64,000 nucleotides of DNA from Dyella japonica DSM 16301 (GCF_001010355.1 NZ_JPLA01000014.1:653-64652), one strand, 5' to 3'. Positions 32,905 to 42,050 are shown, counted from the stretch's first letter. Numbers and translations: made by a program. Notes: a model not told the origin generated them from the sequence alone.

Positions 32905-35523
32905 TTAGTCGAGGATCACTTCCTCCGCCTCATCCCGCAGGTTGTACGGCGAGGACATCACCTTGCCATACGCGCCGGCCTGGGCCACCAGCACCACGTC
33001 GCCTTCCTGCGGCTCGGGCAGGCGGCGGTCGGTGCCGAGCACGTCGCCGCTCTCGCAGATCGGGCCGACCACCTGGAACAAGGCCGTGGCCGGCTCGTCC
33101 AACCGCGTGAGGTTGACGATCTCGTGCCAGGCCTCGTACAGCGCCGGACGGATCAGGCTGTTCATGCCGGTGTCCACGCCCAGATAGCGGATCTGGCCAT
33201 GGCCCTTGCCCTTGGTCTGCGTAACCTTGGTGATCAGCACGCCCGCATCGGCCACCAGATAACGACCCGGTTCCATCCACAGCTTGTAGTGCGGATAGGC
33301 GGCCTTCACTTCGCGCAGCACCTTGTCGAGTGCGGCGATGTCCAGGCGCGCCTCACCGGGATGGGACGGCACGCCAAGGCCGCCGCCGATATCCAGGAAG
33401 GTCACGCTGCCGATACGCTCGGCCAGGCTGGCCAGCTGGCCATACACCTCACCCCAGTGACTGTCGTCGAGGATGCCCGAGCCCAGATGCGCATGCAGGC
33501 CGCGCACAATCACGCCATGCGCGTCGGCCAAGCGAAGGAAGGCATCGAGCTGTTCCACCGGCAAGCCGAACTTGCTGCCGCTGCCGCCGGTACGCACCTT
33601 CTCGTGATGCCCCAGGCCGCGGCCCAGATCCAGCCGCAGCACCACTTCGCGACCGCGGAACAGCTCGCCCCAGCTTTCCAGCTGATACAGCGAATCCAGC
33701 GACAGCGTGGCGCGCGTGGTCAGTGCCCACTCGTAGTCCTCGCGAGGCGCAAAGTTAGGCGTGAACAGCAGCGGCGCACTTTCCGGCACCACCGCCATCA
33801 CCGCCTTCAGTTCACCCGGCGATACACATTCGAAGCCGAAACCCTCTTCGGCCAGTGCCTTGAGGATGGTCGGATGCGTATTGGCTTTCACTGCGTAATG
33901 CAGGCGATCCACCGCCGCCAGCGTCTTCAGCTCGCGCGCCTGCTGGCGCACCGTGGGCAAGTGGTAGACATAACGCGGCGTGGCGCCCGCGCCGATCTTC
34001 AGCAGATCCGCGCGACGCTCTTCGCGCCACCACGAAGCCGCCGGCGGAAGCACTTCGCCCGTTCCATACAACGCCTGCCAGCTTGGACCGAACAAGGCGC
34101 TGTCGTCGGTGCGCAGGGCGCCCGCGGTGATCAGCAGTTCGTGCAGATGCGGCAGCAGTTCGTCGACGACGTTTTCGTCCACCACGAAGGTGAGGTTCAA
34201 GTTGTTGGACGACTGCGAAATCATGTGCACGCGCAGCTGGCCGAACTCCGCCAGCACGCTGGACAGCGTGTGCAGCATCGAACGCATGCCGCGACCCACC
34301 AGGGTGATCGCCGCACACGGCGCAATCACCTTCACGCGGCAGACCTTGGCCAGATCGCTGGCCAGGGCGGCGAGCGCATCGGAATCGAGCAGATTTTCCG
34401 TGGGGTCCAGCGACACCGTGACGTTCGTCTCGGCCGAACCGATCATGTCCACCGACAGGCCGTGCTGCTTGAACTGCGCAAACACGTCGGCAAGAAAGCC
34501 GACCTGCTGCCACATGCCGACCGACTCCATCGACACCAGGGTGATGCCCTTGCGTGCGCTGATGGCCTTGACGCTGGGAGCATGCTCGCGCACTTCCGGA
34601 CCGATCAGCGTGCCTTCCAGTTCGGGACGATTGGTGTCCTTGATCAGCAAGGGCACGCGCGGCTCGCGCAACGGCGAGAGGCAACGCGGGTGCAGCACCT
34701 TGGCGCCGGTGGAGGCGATTTCCTGGGCTTCTTCGTAATCCAGGCGCTGCAGCAGGCGTGCGCTGGGCACCTGGCGCGGATTGGCGGTGAACATGCCCGC
34801 CACGTCGGTCCAGATTTCCACGCGCTGCGCTTTCAACAAGGCACCGAAGTACGACGCCGAGGTATCCGAACCACCGCGACCGAGCAGCACCGTCCGGCCC
34901 TGCGCTTCACGCGCAATAAAGCCCTGCGTGATGAAGACTTCGCCCAGCGCGGCCAGCCGCGCGTTCAAGGCCGGATCGGGCTTGGTCTCGACCATCGCCG
35001 ACAGCAGCTTGGTGCGCTCGTTCTGGTTGGGCAGGGCAATCGCCGCCAGGCAGTCACGCGCATCGACCCACTGCGTATCCAGGCCGCTGTGGCTGAGGAA
35101 CGCCGATCCCAATGCGCTGGACATCAGCTCGCCGTGCGCCTGCACGCGCGCCGACCAGGCCAGCTCGCCCAACAGCGACGGGCCGTCGTCGGCCAGCTGC
35201 GCGAGTTCGGCGAGTCGCTCGCCCAGGGTGTCCGGAACCGCCAGCTGCATGTGATCGAGCAGGTCGTAGTGACGCTGTGCGATCGCCTTGGCAGCCTCGA
35301 TGCGTTTGCCCTTGTCTTCCTGTGCGCACAGTTGTTTGAGTGCGTCGGTGATGCCGGAGAGTGCCGAAACGACAACCAGCACGCGTGCGCCTTCGGCGCG
35401 ACGGCTGGCTACCAGCTCCAGAATGTTCTGCCAGCGCGGCAGGGTGGCGACACTGGTGCCGCCAAACTTCATCACGATCCAGGGAGCGTCGTTGGTGAGC
35501 GACGCGGGGCTTTGCGGGTTCAC
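32905..35523 (-). CDS. lysC-lysA: Bifunctional aspartate kinase / diaminopimelate decarboxylase
   Basis: The 872-residue fusion contains the first and last enzymes of lysine synthesis, a hallmark of Xanthomonadales. The aspartokinase half has MKFGGTS at 18-24, GRGGSDTSA and two ACT domains (about 310-460) for lysine feedback. The fold-type III PLP decarboxylase half (about 490-872) has the Schiff-base lysine K546 in HYAVKAN, plus HLGSGI and the C-terminal ESGD and YG. GTG 35523 is chosen as start, with GAAGGT 6 bp upstream and MKFGGTS soon after. The frame stays open to 35832 across element E3, which could mislead annotation. The gene is bracketed by E2 and E3 in direct orientation. Confidence 0.92.
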   Translation of the reverse strand: MNPQSPASLTNDAPWIVMKFGGTSVATLPRWQNILELVASRRAEGARVLVVVSALSGITDALKQLCAQEDKGKRIEAAKAIAQRHYDLLDHMQLAVPDTLGERLAELAQLADDGPSLLGELAWSARVQAHGELMSSALGSAFLSHSGLDTQWVDARDCLAAIALPNQNERTKLLSAMVETKPDPALNARLAALGEVFITQGFIAREAQGRTVLLGRGGSDTSASYFGALLKAQRVEIWTDVAGMFTANPRQVPSARLLQRLDYEEAQEIASTGAKVLHPRCLSPLREPRVPLLIKDTNRPELEGTLIGPEVREHAPSVKAISARKGITLVSMESVGMWQQVGFLADVFAQFKQHGLSVDMIGSAETNVTVSLDPTENLLDSDALAALASDLAKVCRVKVIAPCAAITLVGRGMRSMLHTLSSVLAEFGQLRVHMISQSSNNLNLTFVVDENVVDELLPHLHELLITAGALRTDDSALFGPSWQALYGTGEVLPPAASWWREERRADLLKIGAGATPRYVYHLPTVRQQARELKTLAAVDRLHYAVKANTHPTILKALAEEGFGFECVSPGELKAVMAVVPESAPLLFTPNFAPREDYEWALTTRATLSLDSLYQLESWGELFRGREVVLRLDLGRGLGHHEKVRTGGSGSKFGLPVEQLDAFLRLADAHGVIVRGLHAHLGSGILDDSHWGEVYGQLASLAERIGSVTFLDIGGGLGVPSHPGEARLDIAALDKVLREVKAAYPHYKLWMEPGRYLVADAGVLITKVTQTKGKGHGQIRYLGVDTGMNSLIRPALYEAWHEIVNLTRLDEPATALFQVVGPICESGDVLGTDRRLPEPQEGDVVLVAQAGAYGKVMSSPYNLRDEAEEVILD

Positions 35524-35650
35524 GGTTACCTTCGGTTGTGGTGGGGAAAACAATCTGGTGAGTGTTGCGCCGCAGCAGGAGGAATGCAACCTCGGAGCGG
35601 CGTAGCCATTTGGATGGCTAAATGCGGAAAAGTGCGGGATGCCTCTGTCA

Positions 35651-35795
35651 GCCCCCTCTCCCCTGCGGGGAGAGGGTTGGGGTGAGGGGCCAACCTGGCC
35701 TCGGTTTCCAACGAAACGAAAAGCTCGCTCTAGACATGTCCGAGCGAGCACCCGCCCCTCATCCCGGCCTTCTCCCCGGCGGGGAGAAGGAGAAG
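35651..35795. repeat. Paired-hairpin repeat element E3
   Basis: The left arm holds hairpin CCCTCTCCCC-TG-CGGGGAGAGGG, TTGGGGTGAGGGG and box CCAACCT. The right arm holds box GCGAGCACCCGC and CCCTCATCCCGGCC followed by hairpin TTCTCCCC-GG-CGGGGAGAA. The last 43 bp are identical to the right arm of E1 in hrpA. It fills most of the gap between the fumarase stop and the lysC-lysA start, with GCCTCTGTC just outside the left arm, close to the GCCTCAGTC edge of E2. Confidence 0.9.
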
Positions 35796-35803
35796 TGTTG
35801 TTC

Positions 35804-37318
35804 TTACGCGACCACCACCGGAATCTTGCCAATCCGCCCCTGCCATTCCTTCGGCCCCGTCTGATGCACGGACGTACCGGCGGAATCCACGGCCACGGTC
35901 ACAGGCATGTCCTCAACGGTGAACTCGTAAATCGCTTCCATGCCCAGATCGGCAAAACCGACCACACGCGAAGCCTTGATCGCCTTGGACACGAGATAAG
36001 CGGCGCCACCCACGGCCATCAGATACACCGACTGGTGCTGCTTGATCGCCTCGATCGCCGCCGGGCCACGCTCGGCCTTGCCGACCATGCCCAGCAGGCC
36101 GGTCTGCGCCAGCACCTGCTCGGTGAACTTGTCCATGCGGGTGGCCGTGGTCGGGCCCGCGGGGCCCACCACTTCGTCGCGCACCGGATCAACCGGGCCC
36201 ACGTAGTAAATGAAACGGTTCTTGAAATCGACCGGCAGCGGCTCGCCCTTGTTGAGCATGTCGACCATGCGCTTGTGCGCGGCGTCGCGGCCGGTGAGCA
36301 GCTTGCCGTTGAGCAGCAGCACCTCGCCCGGCTTCCAACCGGCGACGTCTTCGCGGGTGACCGTGTCCAGGTTCACGCGACGACCTTTGCTCGAGTCGTA
36401 GGTGAGCTTGGGCCAGTCTTCCAGCGACGGCGGATCGAGCGCGACCGGGCCCGAGCCATCCAGCGTGAAGTGCGCATGGCGCGTGGCGGCGCAGTTCGGG
36501 ATCAGCGCCACCGGCAGATTCGCCGCGTGGGTCGGGTAATCCTTGATCTTGATGTCGAGCACGGTGGTGAGGCCACCCAGACCCTGTGCGCCGATGCCCA
36601 GCGCATTGACCTTCTCGTACAGCTCGACGCGCAGTTCCTCGATGCGGTTCTGCGGGCCGCGGGCAATCAGCTCCTGGATGTCGATGTGCTCCATCAACGA
36701 TTCCTTGGCCAGCAGCATCGCCTTCTCTGCCGTACCACCGATGCCAATACCCAGCATGCCCGGCGGGCACCAGCCGGCGCCCATGGTCGGCACGGTCTTG
36801 AGCACCCAGTCCACAATGGAATCGGACGGGTTGAGCATGGCGAACTTGGATTTGGCCTCCGAACCACCGCCCTTGGCCGCCACGATCACCTCGACGGTGT
36901 CCCCCTGCACGATGGAGACGTTGATCACCGCCGGCGTGTTGTCCTTGGTGTTGCTGCGTTTGCCGGCCGGATCGGCAAGCACGCTGGCGCGCAATTTGTT
37001 GTCGGGATCGTTATAGGCGCGGCGCACGCCCTCGTTGACCATGTCCTCGAGCGACATGGTGGCGTCCCAGCGCACGTTCATGCCCACCTTCAGGAACACC
37101 GTGACGATGCCGGTGTCCTGGCACAGCGGGCGATGGCCTTCGGCAGCCATGCGCGAGTTGATCAGGATCTGCGCCATCGCGTCTTTCGCGGCCGGCGACT
37201 CCTCGCGCTCATAGGCAGCGGCGAGGTTCTTGATGTAGTCGACGGGGTGGTAGTAACTGATGTACTGCAGGGCGTCGGCGACGGACTGGATCAAATCGTC
37301 TTGCTTGATGGTGGTCAT
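35804..37318 (-). CDS. fumA: Class I (iron-sulfur) fumarate hydratase
   Basis: This TCA-cycle enzyme interconverts fumarate and L-malate through a [4Fe-4S] cluster. The 504-residue single-chain form combines the alpha-like N-terminal part and beta-like C-terminal part. Cluster ligands are C66 in LCQDTG, C184 in GAGWCPPGM and C276 in IPNCAATRH, with substrate-binding motifs SNTKDN (123) and GRDAAHKR near 360. The C-terminal region with PVDPVRDEVVGPAGPTTATRMD is the TtdB/FumA beta-like domain. It is probably oxygen-sensitive like other class I fumarases. Symbol use follows the FumA/B type. It ends 9 bp before element E3. Confidence 0.9.
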   Translation of the reverse strand: MTTIKQDDLIQSVADALQYISYYHPVDYIKNLAAAYEREESPAAKDAMAQILINSRMAAEGHRPLCQDTGIVTVFLKVGMNVRWDATMSLEDMVNEGVRRAYNDPDNKLRASVLADPAGKRSNTKDNTPAVINVSIVQGDTVEVIVAAKGGGSEAKSKFAMLNPSDSIVDWVLKTVPTMGAGWCPPGMLGIGIGGTAEKAMLLAKESLMEHIDIQELIARGPQNRIEELRVELYEKVNALGIGAQGLGGLTTVLDIKIKDYPTHAANLPVALIPNCAATRHAHFTLDGSGPVALDPPSLEDWPKLTYDSSKGRRVNLDTVTREDVAGWKPGEVLLLNGKLLTGRDAAHKRMVDMLNKGEPLPVDFKNRFIYYVGPVDPVRDEVVGPAGPTTATRMDKFTEQVLAQTGLLGMVGKAERGPAAIEAIKQHQSVYLMAVGGAAYLVSKAIKASRVVGFADLGMEAIYEFTVEDMPVTVAVDSAGTSVHQTGPKEWQGRIGKIPVVVA

Positions 37319-37419
37319 GGCGGCTGCTTCGACTCCGGGGGATCAGGGCGTCGAAAACGGGGATGTCCACGACGCACAACCCTCCCATTGTGCCGCAAAA
37401 GGCTCGCCGGCCCCAAAGA

Positions 37420-37441
37420 GACGGCCGCTTGCGCGGCCGTC
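37420..37441 (-). terminator. Hairpin after the first beta-barrel gene
   Basis: GACGGCCGC (37420-37428) and GCGGCCGTC (37433-37441) form a perfect 9-bp stem with a 4-nt loop, 5 bp beyond the stop at 37447. In the minus direction it is followed only by TCTTTGGGG, so termination is likely but the U tract is weak. Confidence 0.55.
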
Positions 37442-37446
37442 GAAGG

Positions 37447-38049
37447 TCAGAAGCGAAATTCGGCCGAGACCGAATAAGCGTTCACATGACCGAAATTATC
37501 GCCCAGGCTGTAGTAGTCGTAACCCGCGCCAACGCTGAACGACCGGGTCAGGTCATAACCCGCGCCCAGCCCGAAGTAGGGACGGGAATTGGTTTGGCTG
37601 CTGCTCCCCTGCTCGCCATTGGGGCCAAACTTGAAGGTCGTTCTGGCCACAAACCAGCCGCCCCGTGCCGAGACGTACCACGGCGAATCGAAGTGGTATT
37701 TGAGATTGCCGCCGAGCAGCCAGCCGCGCGCCGAGCCGGTCTCGCGATATCCGGCCTGGGCAGGCTGCCCATTGATAGCCGTGTACGTGTAGGTGCCACT
37801 GCGCACGAATTGACCGAGGTCGGCGTAGCCCGCCTCCACGCCGTAGTCGACCTTGCCTCGCCAGGCATAGCCGAAACGGAGGGCGCCATAGGTATCGCTG
37901 TTGTCCTTGTGCATGGCGCCCCAGCTCGGCGCACTGAAATTGGACTGTCCGATATTTCCGTTGACGAAGAACTGCCCGTCCTGGGCCAATGCATTGCTTG
38001 CAGCCGCACTTAAAACCATGGCCAGCACGGCCACGCCGACGTTTCTCAT
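37447..38049 (-). CDS. Small outer-membrane beta-barrel protein, paralogue 1
   Basis: The 200-residue product has a signal peptide cleaved near ALAQ and a mature part that starts DGQFFVNGNIGQSNF. It alternates aromatic and polar residues in strands (LRFGYAWRGKVDYGVEAGYADLGQF, GWLLGGNLKYHF, WYVSARGGWFVAR, VGAGYDYYSLGDNFGHVNAYSVSAEFRF) and ends in Phe, the barrel-assembly signal. This fits an eight-stranded OmpX/OmpA-like barrel. It is the first of three adjacent paralogues on the minus strand, with about 200-bp gaps, suggesting tandem duplication and separate promoters. No function can be assigned. Confidence 0.8.
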   Translation of the reverse strand: MRNVGVAVLAMVLSAAASNALAQDGQFFVNGNIGQSNFSAPSWGAMHKDNSDTYGALRFGYAWRGKVDYGVEAGYADLGQFVRSGTYTYTAINGQPAQAGYRETGSARGWLLGGNLKYHFDSPWYVSARGGWFVARTTFKFGPNGEQGSSSQTNSRPYFGLGAGYDLTRSFSVGAGYDYYSLGDNFGHVNAYSVSAEFRF

Positions 38050-38258
38050 GGATAACTTCCTTGCTGTGAGGTGTACTCGCCCGAAGGCTCCCTGCAAGCG
38101 CGAATCGTTGGGTCTCCGCGCCGCTGCGACGAAAGACCTCGCTCTCCAGAGCAGGTTCCCAGTCGCGCTGAGACGAACCATCTCTTCGTTCAGGCAATCC
38201 GTTCAGCGCTGCAAGCCGCTCCGTGGTTGCGCGAGTTTCGCGGGAGCGCGCGGCGGAA

Positions 38259-38915
38259 TCAGAACCTGTACTGGACGGAAGCCGAGTAAGACTTCACATG
38301 GGACGAGGGTTCGCGGAACCCGGGTAAGGACAGCAGCGAACCGAGGTCGTAGTAGTCGTAGTTCAGGCCTGCTCGCCAATGCGGCGAAATGATGTAGCCC
38401 AAACCGACGCCGTAATACGTCTGCGTGCCGGTATTGAACGAATCCTGATAGTGGGTAAAACCCGATGCCGGCACTGAAGCCCAGGGGTATCCAGAGGTAA
38501 GCGCCCACCAGCCACTCTCTTGGTTGACACGGGGCCGAAACCAACCGCCGCGCCCCATCACATACCAGGACTGGCCTATCACGTATTCCAGCCGGCCTCC
38601 GAGCAGCCAGCCGTTTGCGGCCGTCGAATTGCGCACGTAGTCCGATCCGGTGATATGGACGTAGTCGTACCGATTCACCTCCTGGCCCAGATCGACGTAG
38701 CCCAGCTCCACGCCGTAATCCACGAATCCGTGCCAGAGATACCCGGCACGGATCGAGCTTGCCCAGTCGGTCTTGTCACTGTCGTACTGCCCGTTCCAAA
38801 GAGCGTAACTGGAGCGCCCGATGCCGCCATCGACGAAGAACTGTCCGCCCTGCGCCATGGCGGGAGACGAGGCCACGGCAACGAGCAGTGCGGCGGCAAA
38901 GGCATATTTACTCAT
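38259..38915 (-). CDS. Small outer-membrane beta-barrel protein, paralogue 2
   Basis: The 218-residue product has a signal peptide ending AMAQ and a mature start GGQFFVDGGIGRSSY matching its neighbours. Barrel strands such as GYLWHGFVDYGVELGYVDLGQE and WYVMGRGGWFRPRV recur, and the C terminus is VKSYSASVQYRF. It is the most divergent of the trio, with a longer Trp/Pro-rich loop (ESGWWALTSGYPWAS, about residues 140-155). ATG 38915 starts the signal peptide. Sequence drift concentrated in loops, with conserved strands, suggests varying surface exposure. Confidence 0.8.
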   Translation of the reverse strand: MSKYAFAAALLVAVASSPAMAQGGQFFVDGGIGRSSYALWNGQYDSDKTDWASSIRAGYLWHGFVDYGVELGYVDLGQEVNRYDYVHITGSDYVRNSTAANGWLLGGRLEYVIGQSWYVMGRGGWFRPRVNQESGWWALTSGYPWASVPASGFTHYQDSFNTGTQTYYGVGLGYIISPHWRAGLNYDYYDLGSLLSLPGFREPSSHVKSYSASVQYRF

Positions 38916-39063
38916 GGGATGGCGTCCTGGACTGTTCAAATCTGGTCATGGTTGCGCGGCAGGCGCGGCGCACCTGCCAAAGAGTTCGGAGTGAATCGCA
39001 CACTGAGCCGAAGCTCGATCTTCGTTGGACCGTCAAACCCTGACAGCCATCGGGGATCGATGC

Positions 39064-39702
39064 TTAGAAGCGAAATTCCGCCGTAACCGAATACGCATTC
39101 ACATGACCGTAGTCGCTTCCGTAGTCGTAGTAGTCATAGCCGATGCCAACGCTCCAGGATTGGGAGACGTTGTAGCCTGCTCCCACGCCAACATATCCGT
39201 TGGTCGACGTGTCCGAACCGCGACTATGGGAATACGTCGTACTGGCGAGGGGGTAATTGACGGGCGTATAGGTGGTGTCAAATTCGCTGTCGATTTTCGC
39301 GCGAAACCACCCTGCATGACCGGACACGTACCACGATCCGATGTTGTATTTCAGGTTGCCACCCAGGAGCCCGCCTTTCGCGGAAAACCGATTGCGGTAA
39401 TCGACGCGCTCGATCAAGAGAACCCCTCTGACCAGAGAGGTATAGCTTCCGCTTGCTGACGTCTTACCCAGATCGGCGTAACCAGCTTCCACGCCATACT
39501 CAAGCAGGCCGCTGTGCCAGGCATAGCCCAGTCGCAGCGCGCCTTGCGTGTCGGTCTTGTCCTGATCGCCGATGTAGGTGTTATTGAAGTGGGATTGCCC
39601 AAGACTTCCGGCGACGAAGAACTGCCCGTCCATCGCAGCAGCGGACGTCGAAATCGTTGCAAGCGCCATGGCCGCAGCGGCGGCCGGTCCAAACTTTTTC
39701 AT
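39064..39702 (-). CDS. Small outer-membrane beta-barrel protein, paralogue 3
   Basis: The 212-residue product has a signal peptide (MKKFGPAAAAAMALATISTSAAA) and mature start MDGQFFVAGSLGQSHF. Its strands and its end SDYGHVNAYSVTAEFRF are nearly the same as paralogue 1 (NFGHVNAYSVSAEFRF), so paralogues 1 and 3 are closer to each other than to the middle one. Extra loop residues SLVRGVLLIERVDYRNRF interrupt the central region. It diverges from the S53 peptidase gene across a 376-bp gap. Confidence 0.8.
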   Translation of the reverse strand: MKKFGPAAAAAMALATISTSAAAMDGQFFVAGSLGQSHFNNTYIGDQDKTDTQGALRLGYAWHSGLLEYGVEAGYADLGKTSASGSYTSLVRGVLLIERVDYRNRFSAKGGLLGGNLKYNIGSWYVSGHAGWFRAKIDSEFDTTYTPVNYPLASTTYSHSRGSDTSTNGYVGVGAGYNVSQSWSVGIGYDYYDYGSDYGHVNAYSVTAEFRF

Positions 39703-40078
39703 GAAGCTTCCTTGCTCTGGCGGGGAACGCAAGTAGATGCGTAGTCGACGCACAAGTTACTGGCTGCCTAGCCCTAAGACCATCAGCGTTTAGCGACCCG
39801 GTTCGCACTAATACGTAGTCCAAACGATATAGACGTAATTTATTGCGAATCCGGATGAGGCGTGACGCGGGTTTCGTAACTTCATGCGACATGGCAGGCA
39901 CTTCACCCGGTGGCATCGCAGGCGTACGTTCAGAGCCCCAGCGCGAGTTTGACTCCAGGGGGCGGGCTGGGATTTGGGGAAAGCGCACATCCGTTTTACG
40001 GCCTCGCTGAAGGGCGCGGCGGCGCGCAGGGGCGTCGTCGATGCGCAGCGTCGGCTGTATCTACCCTGGAGAAACAAC
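39703..40078. other. 376-bp divergent intergenic region
   Basis: This gap separates the beta-barrel gene (minus) from the S53 peptidase (plus) and must hold both promoters. Positions about 39800-39880 are richer in A/T than the surroundings (TAATTTATTGCG is one such run), which fits promoter DNA. The frame of the peptidase is open from 39974, but this extra part does not resemble the family. No repeat, terminator or RNA gene was recognised. Confidence 0.5.
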
Positions 40079-41998
40079 ATGCTCTCGACGTTGCATCGCA
40101 AGTCGCTCGCGGTCTCCCTCGGCCTTCTGCTCTTCGGTGGCGCTACCTCGGTAGCGATGGCCGCCGGCAGTTCGTCACCGGCCGATCTCGGCCCAAGCAA
40201 CACCAGCCAGAAAGTGAACGTTACGCTCGTACTGGGCCTTCGAAACCAGGCGGCACTGGAAAGTCTCGTTTACAGCACGGTGACCCAGGGTAATCCCTCA
40301 TACCACCGCTTCCTCACCACCGATCAGTTTGCCGATCGCTTCGGCGCCTCGGCCAGCGACATCGCCAAGGTGCAGGCCTTCGTCAAGCAGCAGGGACTCA
40401 CGCAAGTGGAACTGCTGCCCAATCACCTTGCCATCAAGGTGAGCGGCACGGTCGGCCAGTTCAATAAAGCCTTCCAGACGTCCATCCATGATTACCAGAG
40501 TGCGGACGGCACGACCTTCCATCGACCGAGCAGCCAGCCCACCCTGCCCTCGTCACTGTCGGGCACCTTGATCGTTGCTTCGGGCCTCAGCACGGAAGCA
40601 CGTTATCGCTCGCATCGCGTATCGGCCTTCGAGCCCGTGGCACCGGCCTCCGCATCGACGATGAGCCCGGCAGCCAGAACGGCCGCGGCTGCAGCGCCCG
40701 CCGCACCGCCCTGCACCGGCAACCCCACTGCCACCTGCACGCCCGGTGAGTTCACCGTGGGCGATGTGGCCAATCGCTACAACATCAATCCGCTGTACAA
40801 GGCGGGCGTGAACGGCAAGGGCTCGACCATCGGCATCGCCACGCTGGCCGATTTCTTGCCGGCCGACGCCTATAGCTACTGGAGCGCCATCGGCTTGTCG
40901 GTCAAGCCCAACCGCATCACCCAGGTGCATGTGGATGGTGGCGGCCCACTGAGCGGCCCGGCCGGTTCCGGCGAAACGTCGCTGGATGTGGAGCAGTCCG
41001 GCGGCCTCGCGCCGTGGGCGGACATCATCGTCTATGACGCGCCCAATACCGACGCCGGCTTCTTCGACGTGTTCAACCAGGCGGTGTCCGACAATAAGGT
41101 CGACAGCCTGTCGGTGAGCTGGGGTTCACCGGAAATCCTCTACTTCCCGCAAACCGAAGGCGGCGTGGATTTCACCGATGAGCTGCGCGCTTTCCACCAG
41201 GTATTTCTGGAAGCCGCGGTGCAAGGCATCTCGATGTTCGCCACGTCGGGCGACTCCGGTGCGTATGACACCGTACGCGGCTTTGGCGGATCGCTGAGCG
41301 ATCCGGTACCGCCGCCGCTGACGGCCGACGCCCCGGGATCCGATCCCTTCATCACCACGGCGGGCGGTACCACGGTGCCCTTCAGTTACAGCTTCCGCGG
41401 CGGTCCGGTCGAATCGATCACCAAGGAAGGTGTCTGGGGTTGGGATTACATCCAGACCTACTTCAAGAAGAACCTGGGCCTCAATGTCGGCGTGTTTTCG
41501 GTGGGCGGTGGCGGCGGCGTGAGTGTGTTCTGGCCGGTCCCGCTGTACCAGGCGTTCACGCCCGGCATCAAGAAGAGCGAAAAGAACCAGCGCTGGCTGT
41601 TCCCGGCGTTCGACATCGACTACACGCTGCCGGCCAACTTCAAGGGCCGCAATGAGCCGGACATCTCGCTCAACGCCGACCCGGAAACCGGCTACAGCCT
41701 GGTCTCCTCGCTGGATGGCCCGGGCCTGCTCACCGGCTCAGGCGGCACCAGCTTCGTCGCACCGCAGCTCAACGGCATCAGTGCGTTGCTCAAGCAGGCC
41801 ACGCGCGGCCGCCAGGGCTTGTGGAACCCGCAGATCTATCCGCTGCAGAACATCTTCGGCTACGGCGCGTTCTCGCCGTTCAACGACATCAAGTCCGGAG
41901 ACAACTGGTTTTACAAGGGCGTGGGCGGGTATGAACCCGGCGCCGGCATCGGCACGCTCAACGTGACCAACCTGGCGTTGTTCATGACGGTGTTCTAA
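40079..41998 (+). CDS. Secreted S53-family serine-carboxyl peptidase (sedolisin/kumamolisin-like)
   Basis: The 639-residue exported proteinase has a signal peptide (to about residue 28, SVAMAAG), a Pro-kumamolisin activation domain (about 35-190) and the S53 catalytic domain (about 230-639). The catalytic residues are visible: E299 and D303 in GETSLDVEQ (E-x3-D), the oxyanion Asp D392 in TSGDSGAYD and nucleophile S558 in GGTSFVAPQ. Such enzymes work at acidic pH and are synthesised as self-cleaving zymogens. The Ala/Pro-rich stretch at about 195-225 is the linker between prodomain and enzyme. GGAG lies 8 bp before the ATG. It probably supplies peptides, and is followed by an amino-acid permease gene. 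Confidence 0.92.
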   Translation: MLSTLHRKSLAVSLGLLLFGGATSVAMAAGSSSPADLGPSNTSQKVNVTLVLGLRNQAALESLVYSTVTQGNPSYHRFLTTDQFADRFGASASDIAKVQAFVKQQGLTQVELLPNHLAIKVSGTVGQFNKAFQTSIHDYQSADGTTFHRPSSQPTLPSSLSGTLIVASGLSTEARYRSHRVSAFEPVAPASASTMSPAARTAAAAAPAAPPCTGNPTATCTPGEFTVGDVANRYNINPLYKAGVNGKGSTIGIATLADFLPADAYSYWSAIGLSVKPNRITQVHVDGGGPLSGPAGSGETSLDVEQSGGLAPWADIIVYDAPNTDAGFFDVFNQAVSDNKVDSLSVSWGSPEILYFPQTEGGVDFTDELRAFHQVFLEAAVQGISMFATSGDSGAYDTVRGFGGSLSDPVPPPLTADAPGSDPFITTAGGTTVPFSYSFRGGPVESITKEGVWGWDYIQTYFKKNLGLNVGVFSVGGGGGVSVFWPVPLYQAFTPGIKKSEKNQRWLFPAFDIDYTLPANFKGRNEPDISLNADPETGYSLVSSLDGPGLLTGSGGTSFVAPQLNGISALLKQATRGRQGLWNPQIYPLQNIFGYGAFSPFNDIKSGDNWFYKGVGGYEPGAGIGTLNVTNLALFMTVF

Positions 41999-42020
41999 GC
42001 ACCAGCACCCGTTCGTCGAT

Positions 42021-42050
42021 GAAGGGCCGGCCTGTGCCGGCCCTTCTCTT
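42021..42050 (+). terminator. Rho-independent terminator after the S53 peptidase gene
   Basis: GAAGGGCCGGC (42021-42031) pairs perfectly with GCCGGCCCTTC (42036-42046), followed by TCTTT. It separates the peptidase from the permease gene. Confidence 0.85.

Noticed and set aside
32833-35685. 950-residue plus-strand frame opposite lysC-lysA
   Set aside because: Shadow of the bifunctional enzyme; begins inside repeat E2 and ends in E3.
35524-35832. Extended N terminus of lysC-lysA from 35832
   Set aside because: It consists of repeat E3 translation and does not fit the family; GTG 35523 has a good ribosome-binding site and precedes MKFGGTS.
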